From the NCBI RefSeq assembly GCF_022788715.1, contig NZ_CP085167.1, positions 2,555,001 to 2,619,000 on the forward strand: DNA of 64,000 nucleotides, read 5' to 3'. Origin of the DNA: Sulfitobacter sp. DSM 110093 (lineage in GTDB: Bacteria; Pseudomonadota; Alphaproteobacteria; Rhodobacterales; Rhodobacteraceae). The position numbers were made by a program, and so were the translations under genes. The notes beneath the pieces were generated by a model. It had not been told where the DNA came from. It worked only from the letters and a program-made list of their open reading frames with translations, and did not search any database. Positions within the stretch are counted from its first letter, which is position 1. Each line of letters opens with the position of its first letter. This document shows, in pieces, positions 57,139-64,000 of the stretch.

Positions 57139-57669
57139 TTATTCCGCCGTGCGGAAGCTCCAGGCCTGATACGCCATCTTGGCGTCGTCGCAGGACTCCA
57201 GTGTCATTGCCTTGATCTGATTGGTATCGCTTCGGCCCGAGCGCGTATCTTCGCCAAGTGTCACACACGTTTCTGGGGCCGAGGCGGGTGTGATTGTTCC
57301 CGCATCGGTAAAGGTAAAGCTCTGCGCGTCAGACCCGTCACAGGATGCCAGTTCAAGTGCCGAACCTGCCTCGGTCGAGGCGGCCTGCATACAGACGTCG
57401 AACTTGGGCATATAGAAAACACCTTCGGCGAACTGGTCGGAATCAAATCCCTGATCAACAAAGATTTCGCCCTGCGGACTATAGCAGGTGTGGCCTTGCA
57501 ACCCATCAGCGGGGTCAGCCTGCGCGCCCTGCCCGCCGGAGATATCGATGCAGTAGCCGTCCTGAGTGTTGTCGAGCATATCAATAAGATTGATCTCGAC
57601 GGTTTCGGCTTGAGCCGCCGTGGCGATGAGCAAGGCGGCAATAGTTGTGCAGATTGGTTGACCGTTCAT
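57139..57669 (-). CDS. Secreted protein, possible ricin-B-like beta-trefoil
   Basis: A 176-residue protein with a signal peptide (cleavage near AAQAETV). The mature part has seven or more Cys and blocks such as GYCIDISGG, CMQAASTEAGSALELASCDG and a terminal QAWSFR that resemble QxW repeats of ricin-type beta-trefoil lectins. The assignment is pattern-based only. It is the last gene on the minus strand of the YHYH cluster, 46 bases after the previous gene, so it is probably co-transcribed. It may bind a glycan or another surface ligand; its role is not known. Confidence 0.6.
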   Translation of the reverse strand: MNGQPICTTIAALLIATAAQAETVEINLIDMLDNTQDGYCIDISGGQGAQADPADGLQGHTCYSPQGEIFVDQGFDSDQFAEGVFYMPKFDVCMQAASTEAGSALELASCDGSDAQSFTFTDAGTITPASAPETCVTLGEDTRSGRSDTNQIKAMTLESCDDAKMAYQAWSFRTAE

Positions 57670-57715
57670 GGTAATTTTCCTTGTTTGTGGTGTTGGCTTT
57701 CAGCTTTGGTGGCAC

Positions 57716-58357
57716 TCATTCAACCGTCAGGCGACACAGCACCGTATTGCTTTGCTCAAGGTCCGGCCCCCAGATGAACTCGGCAGTTCCGGTCCATGTG
57801 ACGTCACCGTAGCCCATCTTGGGGTCCACCTGTGCGGCAGTATAGACGTCGGCTTGCGGCCAATGGGATGCGTCAAAACCAGCGACATCCCAGCCTTCGG
57901 GTTCATCAGTGATGTCGTTGTCACAGACCCCTTCGCCTGCGACGGGGTTGGCTTCGTCCTCGCAGGCTTTATCGAGCGGTGCGGTATGGATGACCTGGCA
58001 TTGCCAGTCGGCGTTGCTGACCGCAACAGGTGCGCCGGTCGCATCCAAGATCTGCGCGATGATGCCGCCATCGCCCATTTGCTGTCGGCCTGTGCCGATG
58101 TATTCGAGGCCGGTATCATTCTCGATGAAATCCTTGGCGACAAGGCCGATCGTAAAGGGGCGCTCGGCCTCAAACTGAAAACTCTCGGCATTGAAGGAAC
58201 GCTCTGTTGTGATCGGAACGCTGTCTATTGCGACCTGTTCGCCATTGATGTGCATTTCGAACCAGTTGTCAGCCCAGACGTCGGCAGAGAAGACTTCGGC
58301 AGATAGGTTTGTTGCGTATAGCGCAAGTAGGGCAGTGGCGGTGAGAGCGCGTCTCAT
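57716..58357 (-). CDS. Secreted protein of unknown function with a beta-sandwich-like N-terminal part
   Basis: A 213-residue protein from the ATG at 58357 (leader MRRALTATALLALYATNLSA). The frame is open further upstream, but that part runs into the fusion gene and lacks a leader. The mature N-terminus SADVWADNWFEMHINGEQV resembles the ADN...NG strand of galactose-binding-like or PA14-type beta-sandwich modules. Cys-rich segments follow (CQVIHTAPLDKACEDE, GVCDND). I do not recognise a family. It lies 25 bases after the MFS-YHYH gene and probably belongs to the same operon. Confidence 0.7.
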   Translation of the reverse strand: MRRALTATALLALYATNLSAEVFSADVWADNWFEMHINGEQVAIDSVPITTERSFNAESFQFEAERPFTIGLVAKDFIENDTGLEYIGTGRQQMGDGGIIAQILDATGAPVAVSNADWQCQVIHTAPLDKACEDEANPVAGEGVCDNDITDEPEGWDVAGFDASHWPQADVYTAAQVDPKMGYGDVTWTGTAEFIWGPDLEQSNTVLCRLTVE

Positions 58358-58382
58358 GGAAGGTCTCCTGATGGAAATGAAG

Positions 58383-60671
58383 TTATGGTCGCGGGGGGCG
58401 TTGCTGTGTTGACGCATCGCATGTCGCCTCTGCGTCGCCACTGCTGCATCCGGTCTCGGCGGCGAAACATCCGATGACCTGATTTTCGGCAGTCGGGTTG
58501 ACGTGATAGTGGTAGCCGAGACCTTCAACCTCATGACCACGGCAAGTATCGAGGTCATCGGGTTCAATGCCATCCGCGTCCAAACGGTCGTAAATGTCGA
58601 AGCCGTCCATCGCGACGCCGATCATGTCGGCGTGCCCCACCACCACAGCCGCAACGCGCGCGCCGCAGCCTTCGGTGACACCGTGGTAGTGATAGCCTGT
58701 GTGCGGATTGATGTGCCCGGTGCAATCATCAAACGGCCCCAGCGTGTGCCCGCCAAGGATCAGGTCTAGGGGTGCCGGGGCGTAAAATTTCACCCCGTTG
58801 AAGGCAAGCCCAATCCCCGTGCTCGCCCCGATCCGATCGTCCGATTGTGCAACGGGAACAGGAGTCAGCGGGATGAAATAGGTCTGCGTGACGGTGTGGC
58901 CGACATAGCCAAGTTCGCATTCCACGCAAATATTGTCAGGCTGGCCCGTTTCGTTGGTCGGATCGCCCGCGACGATACAGCCAATCTCGCCCGCGCGAAC
59001 GTAGACTTCGCCGGTTTCGGGATCGAACATCTGCCAGGCATCGTCACCGTAGATTTTAGCAAGGTTCACGATAAATGCGCCATCCACATCACGCACCTTA
59101 CCGTCAACGAACCATTTACCGCCATCCTCTGCCGTGTCCGTGATCGTGCGCGGGCAAAAGGGGCCGGTGATGTGATCGGACGGGGCGGCGACGACCGTGA
59201 TCTTCAAACAGCTAGTCTGTGTTCCGCCCGACAACGTGCAGTCAGCGATCTCGGGGAGGCCGACAACCGTGGCGGTCTGAAACCGAGCCACGAGCTGGTC
59301 ATACCGCGCAACCTCTGCTGCCGATTGGGCGTTTGCAGCGCTGCTGAGGACAAGGACAGTCAGAGGTAAGGTTCTTAGCAATGTCAGCATGCGATTATCT
59401 TTAATCCGGTTTGATTTTGCTTCAAGCGTTACACGTTCAAGGAGCCGAGATGACATCTTGATTGGGCTGAGCAGAAATGGTTGCGGTGTTGGCGACGAAT
59501 TGCCGGTGTCAACCATCATCCACAAAACGGCGCATGTGGTTCCGACAAAGGCCAACAGCAGTCCGTAGGTCCAAATCAAGTTTTGCGAATTCATGGAAAC
59601 AACCTGAATGCCGACAGCACCCATCATCGTAACGCTGAACTGGATAAGTGCCGCAGCCGAGCCGGTATCACGAGATTGCTGGTCCAGCATCAGGTTCGCG
59701 CCGGGAACGCGTACGGTGATAACCGCGACTGTTGTTGGCGCAACCAGCGCAGCGAATAGCCAAGGCGACAGCCCTCCGACAAGCAACATTGCTATGCCAG
59801 CCAGCACCACCACCACAAAGCTACCCAGAACGATGCTTTGAACCGGGATGACACGCGCAAGTCGCAGATACAGGACGGGTCCGAAGGCGGCGCATATGGC
59901 ATTGAAAGCGAAAATGAAGCTGAACCCCTGCTCGGACATGCCGAACCCGTCGATATAGACATAAGCGGCGATACCGATAAACGCCATCAGGCACATGGGA
60001 GCCATTGAGAAGATCAATAACAGGTAGGCGAAGCGCGAGTTTGCGAGAACTGCACCCAATCGGTTCCAAGTCTTCAGGACAGGGTCAGTCGATTTCTCTT
60101 CAAGCGTCTCCCGATAAAGTATGACGAGCGAAGCTGCGACGCAGCCGAAACCGGCAAGAACGATGAACAATATCTGCCAAGACGCGATCTTAAGCAGGAA
60201 GGCCCCCAGTACCGGCGCAACCATAGGAGCCACGATAACCAGTGACATGATGATCGCCAGTGCTTTCTCCCGGTCGCGACCGTCGAACAAATCCTTGACG
60301 ATCGTAGTGCCGATGACAGTGACGCCACCGCCACCAAATCCCTGCAGCACGCGGAACGCGATCAGCGCTTCGATGTTGAACGCGAATGCGCACAGAAGGC
60401 TGCCTGGGATATACAGCCCCAGTGCGGCAAACAGGATCGGTTTGCGACCGGTGCGTTCGCTCAGTGGTCCCCAGAACAGCATGCCCACGGCGAAGGCGAC
60501 CATGTAGGCTCCGAGCGTCAGGTTCACCATCGCGGTGCTGGTTGAGAAGATCTCGGCCATTTTCGGCAGGGCAGGCAGGTAAAGATCCATCGTCAGAGGC
60601 GGAAATGCACCCAACACGATCAAGAAAAATAGAATTCCTTTCCTGCCCAATGCCGGTTGCTCAACTTTCAT
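58383..60671 (-). CDS. Fusion of a Bcr/CflA-type MFS transporter with a C-terminal YHYH-domain protein
   Basis: 762 residues from the ATG at 60671 (GGAAGGA ribosome site; the frame also has a TTG at 60689). Residues 1 to about 390 form a full-length 12-helix drug-transporter-like MFS protein (GPLSERTGRKPIL, LQGFGGGGVTVIG, RDREKALAIIMSL). After a 35-residue linker comes a Met at 428 (base 59390) with a signal-peptide-like stretch (LLRTLPLTVLVLSSAANAQS), then a Cys-rich YHYH domain. That domain has YHYH at 660-663 and 720-723 and a tail CDAS...RPPRP. The domain closely resembles the separate protein at 61451-62434. Either one polypeptide with a periplasmic domain, or two proteins with an internal start; the ribosome site before 59390 is weak. 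Confidence 0.85.
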   Translation of the reverse strand: MKVEQPALGRKGILFFLIVLGAFPPLTMDLYLPALPKMAEIFSTSTAMVNLTLGAYMVAFAVGMLFWGPLSERTGRKPILFAALGLYIPGSLLCAFAFNIEALIAFRVLQGFGGGGVTVIGTTIVKDLFDGRDREKALAIIMSLVIVAPMVAPVLGAFLLKIASWQILFIVLAGFGCVAASLVILYRETLEEKSTDPVLKTWNRLGAVLANSRFAYLLLIFSMAPMCLMAFIGIAAYVYIDGFGMSEQGFSFIFAFNAICAAFGPVLYLRLARVIPVQSIVLGSFVVVVLAGIAMLLVGGLSPWLFAALVAPTTVAVITVRVPGANLMLDQQSRDTGSAAALIQFSVTMMGAVGIQVVSMNSQNLIWTYGLLLAFVGTTCAVLWMMVDTGNSSPTPQPFLLSPIKMSSRLLERVTLEAKSNRIKDNRMLTLLRTLPLTVLVLSSAANAQSAAEVARYDQLVARFQTATVVGLPEIADCTLSGGTQTSCLKITVVAAPSDHITGPFCPRTITDTAEDGGKWFVDGKVRDVDGAFIVNLAKIYGDDAWQMFDPETGEVYVRAGEIGCIVAGDPTNETGQPDNICVECELGYVGHTVTQTYFIPLTPVPVAQSDDRIGASTGIGLAFNGVKFYAPAPLDLILGGHTLGPFDDCTGHINPHTGYHYHGVTEGCGARVAAVVVGHADMIGVAMDGFDIYDRLDADGIEPDDLDTCRGHEVEGLGYHYHVNPTAENQVIGCFAAETGCSSGDAEATCDASTQQRPPRP

Positions 60672-60811
60672 CGGAATCTGTCCTTCCAAGAGTATTGTAT
60701 GGTCCTGCGCTTTCGAGGGGGCGGCATGCCGGGCAATTCCAAGACTTCCGCAACAGCATCTATCGGGATCGCTGAAAGTGTGACTAATTTTGCCACTCTT
60801 TCTAATTTCAT
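60668..60811 (-). CDS. Small ORF (47 aa) with ATGA overlaps at both ends
   Basis: The frame begins at an ATG (60811) that overlaps the cytochrome b561 stop as ATGA. It ends at a TGA (60668) that overlaps the MFS ATG as ATGA, so it fills the whole gap. The peptide has an amphipathic first half (MKLERVAKLVTLSAIPIDAV), a Pro-rich turn (LPGMPPP) and a basic tail (RKRRTIQY, then KDRFR). No signal peptide or known family is seen. The double coupling suggests a real translated gene or a translational bridge that feeds ribosomes to the MFS gene. GGAG inside the b561 gene is the best ribosome site. Confidence 0.5.
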   Translation of the reverse strand: MKLERVAKLVTLSAIPIDAVAEVLELPGMPPPRKRRTIQYSWKDRFR

Positions 60812-61344
60812 CCGGCCATGCGCTCCAGTACGCCGTCCTGTCGCACTATTCTGTGCCAGATGACGGCCATTGCGATATGCCCGAGCACCAAAAGCGCCAG
60901 AACCCAACCCATCTCGCCATGCCATTCGGATGCGACCTGCATCCACGCAACCTCGACCGCGCGCGGCGCGAAAATCTCAATGCCGAGATAACTAAACCCG
61001 CGGGTGCTGCCTGCGGCCGCCAGAATACGGCTGGCCGGGACGATCACCATAAGGGCATAGATCGCGGCGTGTCCTGCGACCGCGGCCGTTCCAATGCGGC
61101 CAGATTGTTCTGGGCGCTTGGAAATGTTCATTAAGCCCCAGACCCCCCGGACCAGAACCAGAAAGAACAGCGTGATTCCGAGGTCGGTGTGATAGCTCCA
61201 TAGAGCTTCGCGCAAGGCGTTCTCGCGCGGCAAAGCCCAATGCGCGGCGGCAGAAACAAACTGCGCCGCAAAAAGGGCCGCCATGCCCCAGTGCAGCAAT
61301 CGACTGACAAGACCGTAGCGGGCGGGTGTGTCTGAAAGTGTCAC
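60808..61344 (-). CDS. Cytochrome b561-type membrane b-haem protein
   Basis: A 178-residue four-helix protein of the bacterial cytochrome b561/YodB-like family. Candidate haem ligands are His18 (LLHWG), His52 (YHTDLG), His142 (WHGEMGW) and His156 (LGHIAMA). The start codon is GTG with AAGG upstream. Such proteins pass electrons between the quinone pool and periplasmic acceptors. It is embedded between YHYH-domain genes, so it may be their redox partner; that link is inference. Confidence 0.87.
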   Translation of the reverse strand: MTLSDTPARYGLVSRLLHWGMAALFAAQFVSAAAHWALPRENALREALWSYHTDLGITLFFLVLVRGVWGLMNISKRPEQSGRIGTAAVAGHAAIYALMVIVPASRILAAAGSTRGFSYLGIEIFAPRAVEVAWMQVASEWHGEMGWVLALLVLGHIAMAVIWHRIVRQDGVLERMAG

Positions 61345-61407
61345 TTTGATATTAGCCTTAGGTTTCCAGTTTTTACATTCGGTGTCTTAATTTACGCCGT
61401 TCCGGTT

Positions 61408-61427
61408 GGTCGGGCCGGTTCCCGACC
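61408..61427 (-). promoter_or_regulatory. Hairpin between a YHYH gene and the cytochrome b561 gene
   Basis: GGTCGGG (61408-61414) and CCCGACC (61421-61427) form a perfect 7-bp stem with a 6-base loop, 24 bases after the YHYH gene stop on the minus strand. No U-run follows; intercistronic attenuation or message protection is possible. Confidence 0.5.
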
Positions 61428-61450
61428 GTCCCGGCATCTCACCTTTTTCC

Positions 61451-62434
61451 CTATGGGCGCTGTGGACGCGCGGAGGCGTCACAGATGCCGTCAGGGTTAT
61501 TCAGTGTGCAACCGGCTTGCGCAGTCATACAGCCTAAGATCGCGTTCGAACCTGCCGCACCCGCGTGGTAGTAATAAACGCCATCATCCCCGACGCGGCC
61601 GTTACATTGGTCAAGACCTGTGGGATGCGACCCATCTGCCATCAGGTGCGGAAAGATCGCGTAGCCATCCATCGCGATGCCAATTTGTGCGCCTTTGCCA
61701 CCGTCGTCAGTCGCGACAGGGCTATCTTCCAGACAATCGGTGACAGCATGATAATGGTAGCCGACATGGGGATTGATGTGCCCACCGCAATCATCGAAGG
61801 CCGCAATCGTGTAGGCGCTTAGGATTGCATCAACCGGCGCAGGACCATCCAACCGCACGCCGTTATAAGCGACCCCGGACCCGGTGCGACCCGTCTCGCC
61901 CGCATTATCGGCGGCGATGGGTTCAAGCGGGATCACATAGGTCAGTGTGGTGTCGTCAGAAATATATTCCGGAAGGCATTGGACACAGTAGTTCTGGTAT
62001 TCCTCCGCAACATCGGGACGTGCCGCTGCTTCGCAAGCCTCAAGCGTGCCTGTGTAGCGGACATCTCCGGTGGTTTCATCAAACAGTTGCCAGTTCGTGT
62101 CGCCATAAAATTCGGCGAGGTTAGCAATAAAGTCGCCGTCGACATCATGGACCTCGCCGTTTTCCAGCCAGATGCCGCCCGCTTCTGGGCCTTGCGAAAT
62201 GTTGGTCGGGCACCACGGGCCAGGTGTGTAATCCAACGGATTGCCGCTGACCGTGATAGAAAAACATTCGGTCTGCGCGCCGCCCGAAAGTGTGCATTCC
62301 ACGACCTCGGGGCCGGAAATGACATCCGCTGAGACGAAGAAGGTGGAAATCTCGGCCAGACGTTCATCGGTCTGGGCAAAGGCACTGGTTGCGCTGACTG
62401 CGACAAGGAGTGCGGAAAGATAGGTGCGGTTCAT
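61451..62434 (-). CDS. Exported YHYH-domain protein (second in the cluster)
   Basis: A 327-residue secreted or periplasmic protein with a Sec leader (cleavage near SAFAQTD). The YHYH signature is at 226-229 in a DDCGGHINPHVGYHYHAVTDC block, with a second variant YYYH at 287-290. Other conserved blocks are VECTLSGGAQTECFSITVS, PGPWCP, VHDVDGDFIANLAEFYGD and IGIAMDGYAIF. At least a dozen Cys suggest disulphides or metal binding. The YHYH family (PF14240) has no established function that I know of. It closely resembles the C-terminal half of the MFS fusion, including the Cys-Asp-Ala-Ser tail. It starts 21 bases after the upstream YHYH gene. Confidence 0.85.
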   Translation of the reverse strand: MNRTYLSALLVAVSATSAFAQTDERLAEISTFFVSADVISGPEVVECTLSGGAQTECFSITVSGNPLDYTPGPWCPTNISQGPEAGGIWLENGEVHDVDGDFIANLAEFYGDTNWQLFDETTGDVRYTGTLEACEAAARPDVAEEYQNYCVQCLPEYISDDTTLTYVIPLEPIAADNAGETGRTGSGVAYNGVRLDGPAPVDAILSAYTIAAFDDCGGHINPHVGYHYHAVTDCLEDSPVATDDGGKGAQIGIAMDGYAIFPHLMADGSHPTGLDQCNGRVGDDGVYYYHAGAAGSNAILGCMTAQAGCTLNNPDGICDASARPQRP

Positions 62435-62455
62435 TTCAGACGCCTCGATGAAGTA

Positions 62456-63595
62456 CTATTGGTTGGGTGGTGTTGGCAGGGCGTCGCGCAGCGCAGCATC
62501 ATCCACGCCGAGCGTTTCGGCGACCTCGGCAAGGTCGGCCTCACGACCACCGGCATCGTCAATCGCTTGCATCAATGCTTCGGCTGTCACGCCAAGGGAC
62601 GCGGCCGCCTCATCAAAACCCGGCGGCAACTGACCGCCTTGGGGGCCACCGTTCGCTCTTTCTGCGCCGATCCCCCCATCCGCCGTTGTCGCGAAATTGT
62701 CCTCGGCCATCACGCCAACCAGGCACGCGGGCAGGTTCGGAAAGCTTTCAGAGGCATGGTAGTGATAGGTCTCGCCAAGCACTGTCGGTCCGATGTGCCC
62801 GCCGCATGCGTCCAGCCCTTCCGGCCCTTTACCATCAGCTTCCATGCTGCCGAACATTGGAAAGCCATCGAAGGCGTAACCGAACTGCGCGCTCGCATCC
62901 TGCGTCAGTGCGCAATCGGCCGAAACGCCTTCGGCTTCCAGCGCGGTTTCAATGTCGGTAGACGTGCCGTGCCAGTGATACCAGCCACCGGGGTCAATGT
63001 GCCCGCCGCAAACGTCCAGCGCAGGCAGATGGCCGGTGTCCAACACCGAAGGTGCGTCGGCAAAGATTGGCACCCCGTCGAGTGCAACGCCAACCGATGC
63101 CACAGTGCCGAGGTCGGTCGGCGTTTCCGCCATGACCGGATCCACCGGCAGGCGCATCGTGATCACGACAGTGTCATCTTCGGATGCTTCCAGACAAGCA
63201 TGATCTGCATCGGGGCGGCCGCCTGCTCCGGGATCGCTGATCGCGATGTCGCCGTTGTCGTCATAGAATTGATAGCCCTGAGCGGCCAGCATCTCGAAAA
63301 GGGCGCGGTCAAGCCGATAAAGCCCAGCCTCTTCGCCGTCCCAATCCCAGATGCCGCCTATCTCGGCGAGGTTGGATGGGCAAAACGGCCCGGTCTCCAG
63401 CCCGTCCGGTTTGTATGCGACTGTGAACTCATAGCACTCGGCTTGGGTGCCATCCTCAAGCGCGCATTCGACGATTGCAGGATCTTGCGTAAACGCAGTT
63501 TGCGCAAACTGGGCGGGGTCGGGATGTGCGTAAACCGCACCAGGGATGAGCAGCGCAAATGACGCTGACGCTGCCAGGAGTGTGGATGGTCTCAT
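62456..63595 (-). CDS. Exported YHYH-domain protein (first in the cluster)
   Basis: A 379-residue exported protein (leader to about AVYAHPD). It has two equivalent signature blocks: DVCGGHIDPGGWYHWHG (YHWH at 206-209) and DACGGHIGP...TYHYH (277-280). Each comes after a GVALDGVPIF- or GYAFDGFPMF-type strand, so the domain looks internally duplicated. The C-terminal 65 residues form a helical tail with two LGV-type repeats (LGVTAEALMQA, LGVDDAALRDA), absent from the other two family members here. The start overlaps the MarR-type gene stop as ATGA, which couples it to its regulator. Function unknown. Confidence 0.85.
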   Translation of the reverse strand: MRPSTLLAASASFALLIPGAVYAHPDPAQFAQTAFTQDPAIVECALEDGTQAECYEFTVAYKPDGLETGPFCPSNLAEIGGIWDWDGEEAGLYRLDRALFEMLAAQGYQFYDDNGDIAISDPGAGGRPDADHACLEASEDDTVVITMRLPVDPVMAETPTDLGTVASVGVALDGVPIFADAPSVLDTGHLPALDVCGGHIDPGGWYHWHGTSTDIETALEAEGVSADCALTQDASAQFGYAFDGFPMFGSMEADGKGPEGLDACGGHIGPTVLGETYHYHASESFPNLPACLVGVMAEDNFATTADGGIGAERANGGPQGGQLPPGFDEAAASLGVTAEALMQAIDDAGGREADLAEVAETLGVDDAALRDALPTPPNQ

Positions 63596-64000
63596 CTATT
63601 TGTCTCCAATGGTTCGGTTTGTTCGGCATGCACAGCGCGACCGGGGGCGTGACCGCCCAGGCTGTCGCGCAGCGCGCGCGTTAAAGTGGAAAGCGTTTGC
63701 GCGTCAGTTTCACCCAAACGCGCAGCGATCATCGCGTCGATATCGCGCCATGCTTCATGAATATCCGCGAGCAAATCGCGGCCCCTATCCGTCAGTCGAA
63801 GGATGTTACTTCGGGTCTCATTGGGGTCGATAACGCGGGTGATGTAGCCCCCATCTATCAGGCGCGCCGTCATGGTGCTCATACTGGAGGGGGTGATGCC
63901 GAACGCGCGGGCCAACGTCACCTGTGACGCAGGCTCCATCCGGGCAAGCGCGTCAATCATCCGCGCCTGCCTTGGTCGCATGTCAATACGCGCAAGACGC
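63592..64000 (-). CDS. MarR-family transcriptional regulator, N-terminus cut by the window edge
   Basis: The frame is open through the window end. An ATG at 63981 exists, but the coding frame continues before it (RLARID), and MarR proteins normally have another helix there, so I treat it as partial. The winged HTH is clear: ARMIDALARMEPASQVTLAR, FGITPSSMSTMTARLIDGG and DPNETRSNILRLTDRGRDLL. It overlaps the first YHYH gene by 4 bases, so it is transcribed with the cluster and probably controls it in response to a small aromatic or oxidative signal, as usual in the family. Confidence 0.88.
   Translation of the reverse strand, partial: RLARIDMRPRQARMIDALARMEPASQVTLARAFGITPSSMSTMTARLIDGGYITRVIDPNETRSNILRLTDRGRDLLADIHEAWRDIDAMIAARLGETDAQTLSTLTRALRDSLGGHAPGRAVHAEQTEPLETNR

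Noticed and set aside
56819..57215. Short plus-strand frames downstream of araC
   Set aside because: No ribosome sites, and they overlap the 3' end of the convergent secreted-protein gene.
62459..63562. A 367-codon plus-strand open frame opposite the first YHYH gene
   Set aside because: The minus-strand product has a signal peptide, conserved YHYH blocks and ATGA coupling to the MarR gene; the plus-strand frame has none of these.
1..64000. CRISPR arrays, tRNA or rRNA genes, insertion sequences and prophage genes
   Set aside because: Looked for on reading through; no regularly spaced repeats, cloverleaf-like sequences, transposase or integrase motifs were seen.

Overview
The window looks like an alphaproteobacterial accessory region, most likely from a marine Rhodobacteraceae (Roseobacter group) genome. 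The basis is protein-family content and codon style: GC-rich, many TRAP and ABC importers, Tat-type leaders, a CopG/esterase gene pair and a two-subunit molybdenum hydroxylase. This is inference, because no rRNA or other phylogenetic marker is present. The only housekeeping-type genes are rsgA and rlmF. I found no tRNA, rRNA, CRISPR array, insertion sequence, integrase or replication origin.

Layout. (1) 1-7 kb: the start of a small Hpt-like protein, a LuxR-type regulator, and a divergent polyamine-type ABC importer (ATPase, two permeases, binding protein) followed by an amidohydrolase. (2) 7-10 kb: a Tat-exported molybdenum hydroxylase with its 2Fe-2S subunit, on the minus strand. (3) 10-28 kb: two peptide-type (Dpp/Opp) ABC importers on the minus strand surround a plus-strand operon. 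That operon encodes an acetylpolyamine-amidohydrolase-like enzyme, a ThDP enzyme, an M20 deacylase, an APH-family kinase and a class III PLP enzyme. A GntR/FCD regulator sits at the divergent promoter beside a 17-bp palindrome. (4) 28-31 kb: rsgA, then a CopG-like gene broken by an in-frame amber codon and a short esterase-like remnant. (5) 31-40 kb: a TRAP importer with an IlvD/Edd dehydratase and three NAD(P)-dependent dehydrogenases, probably for sugar acids or hydroxy acids, with a divergent LysR regulator and a T-N11-A palindrome; then a GNAT acetyltransferase. (6) 40-47 kb: a urea-type urtABCDE importer, then rlmF. (7) 48-57 kb: a cupin / hydrolase / cupin / flavin monooxygenase set followed by a branched-chain-type livJHMGF importer, with a divergent AraC regulator. 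(8) 57-64 kb: a minus-strand cluster of three YHYH-domain proteins (one fused to an MFS transporter), a b561-type cytochrome, a 47-codon ORF wedged between two ATGA overlaps, two secreted proteins and a MarR-type regulator.

The window therefore reads as a set of uptake-and-catabolism modules, each with its own regulator. Every one of the six solute-binding-protein genes is followed by an inverted repeat, mostly strong, which would set binding-protein to permease stoichiometry or protect the binding-protein message. The least explained part is the YHYH cluster at the right end, and I regard it as the best candidate for an undescribed system: a probably envelope-located, redox- or metal-linked pathway whose chemistry cannot be read from the sequence.
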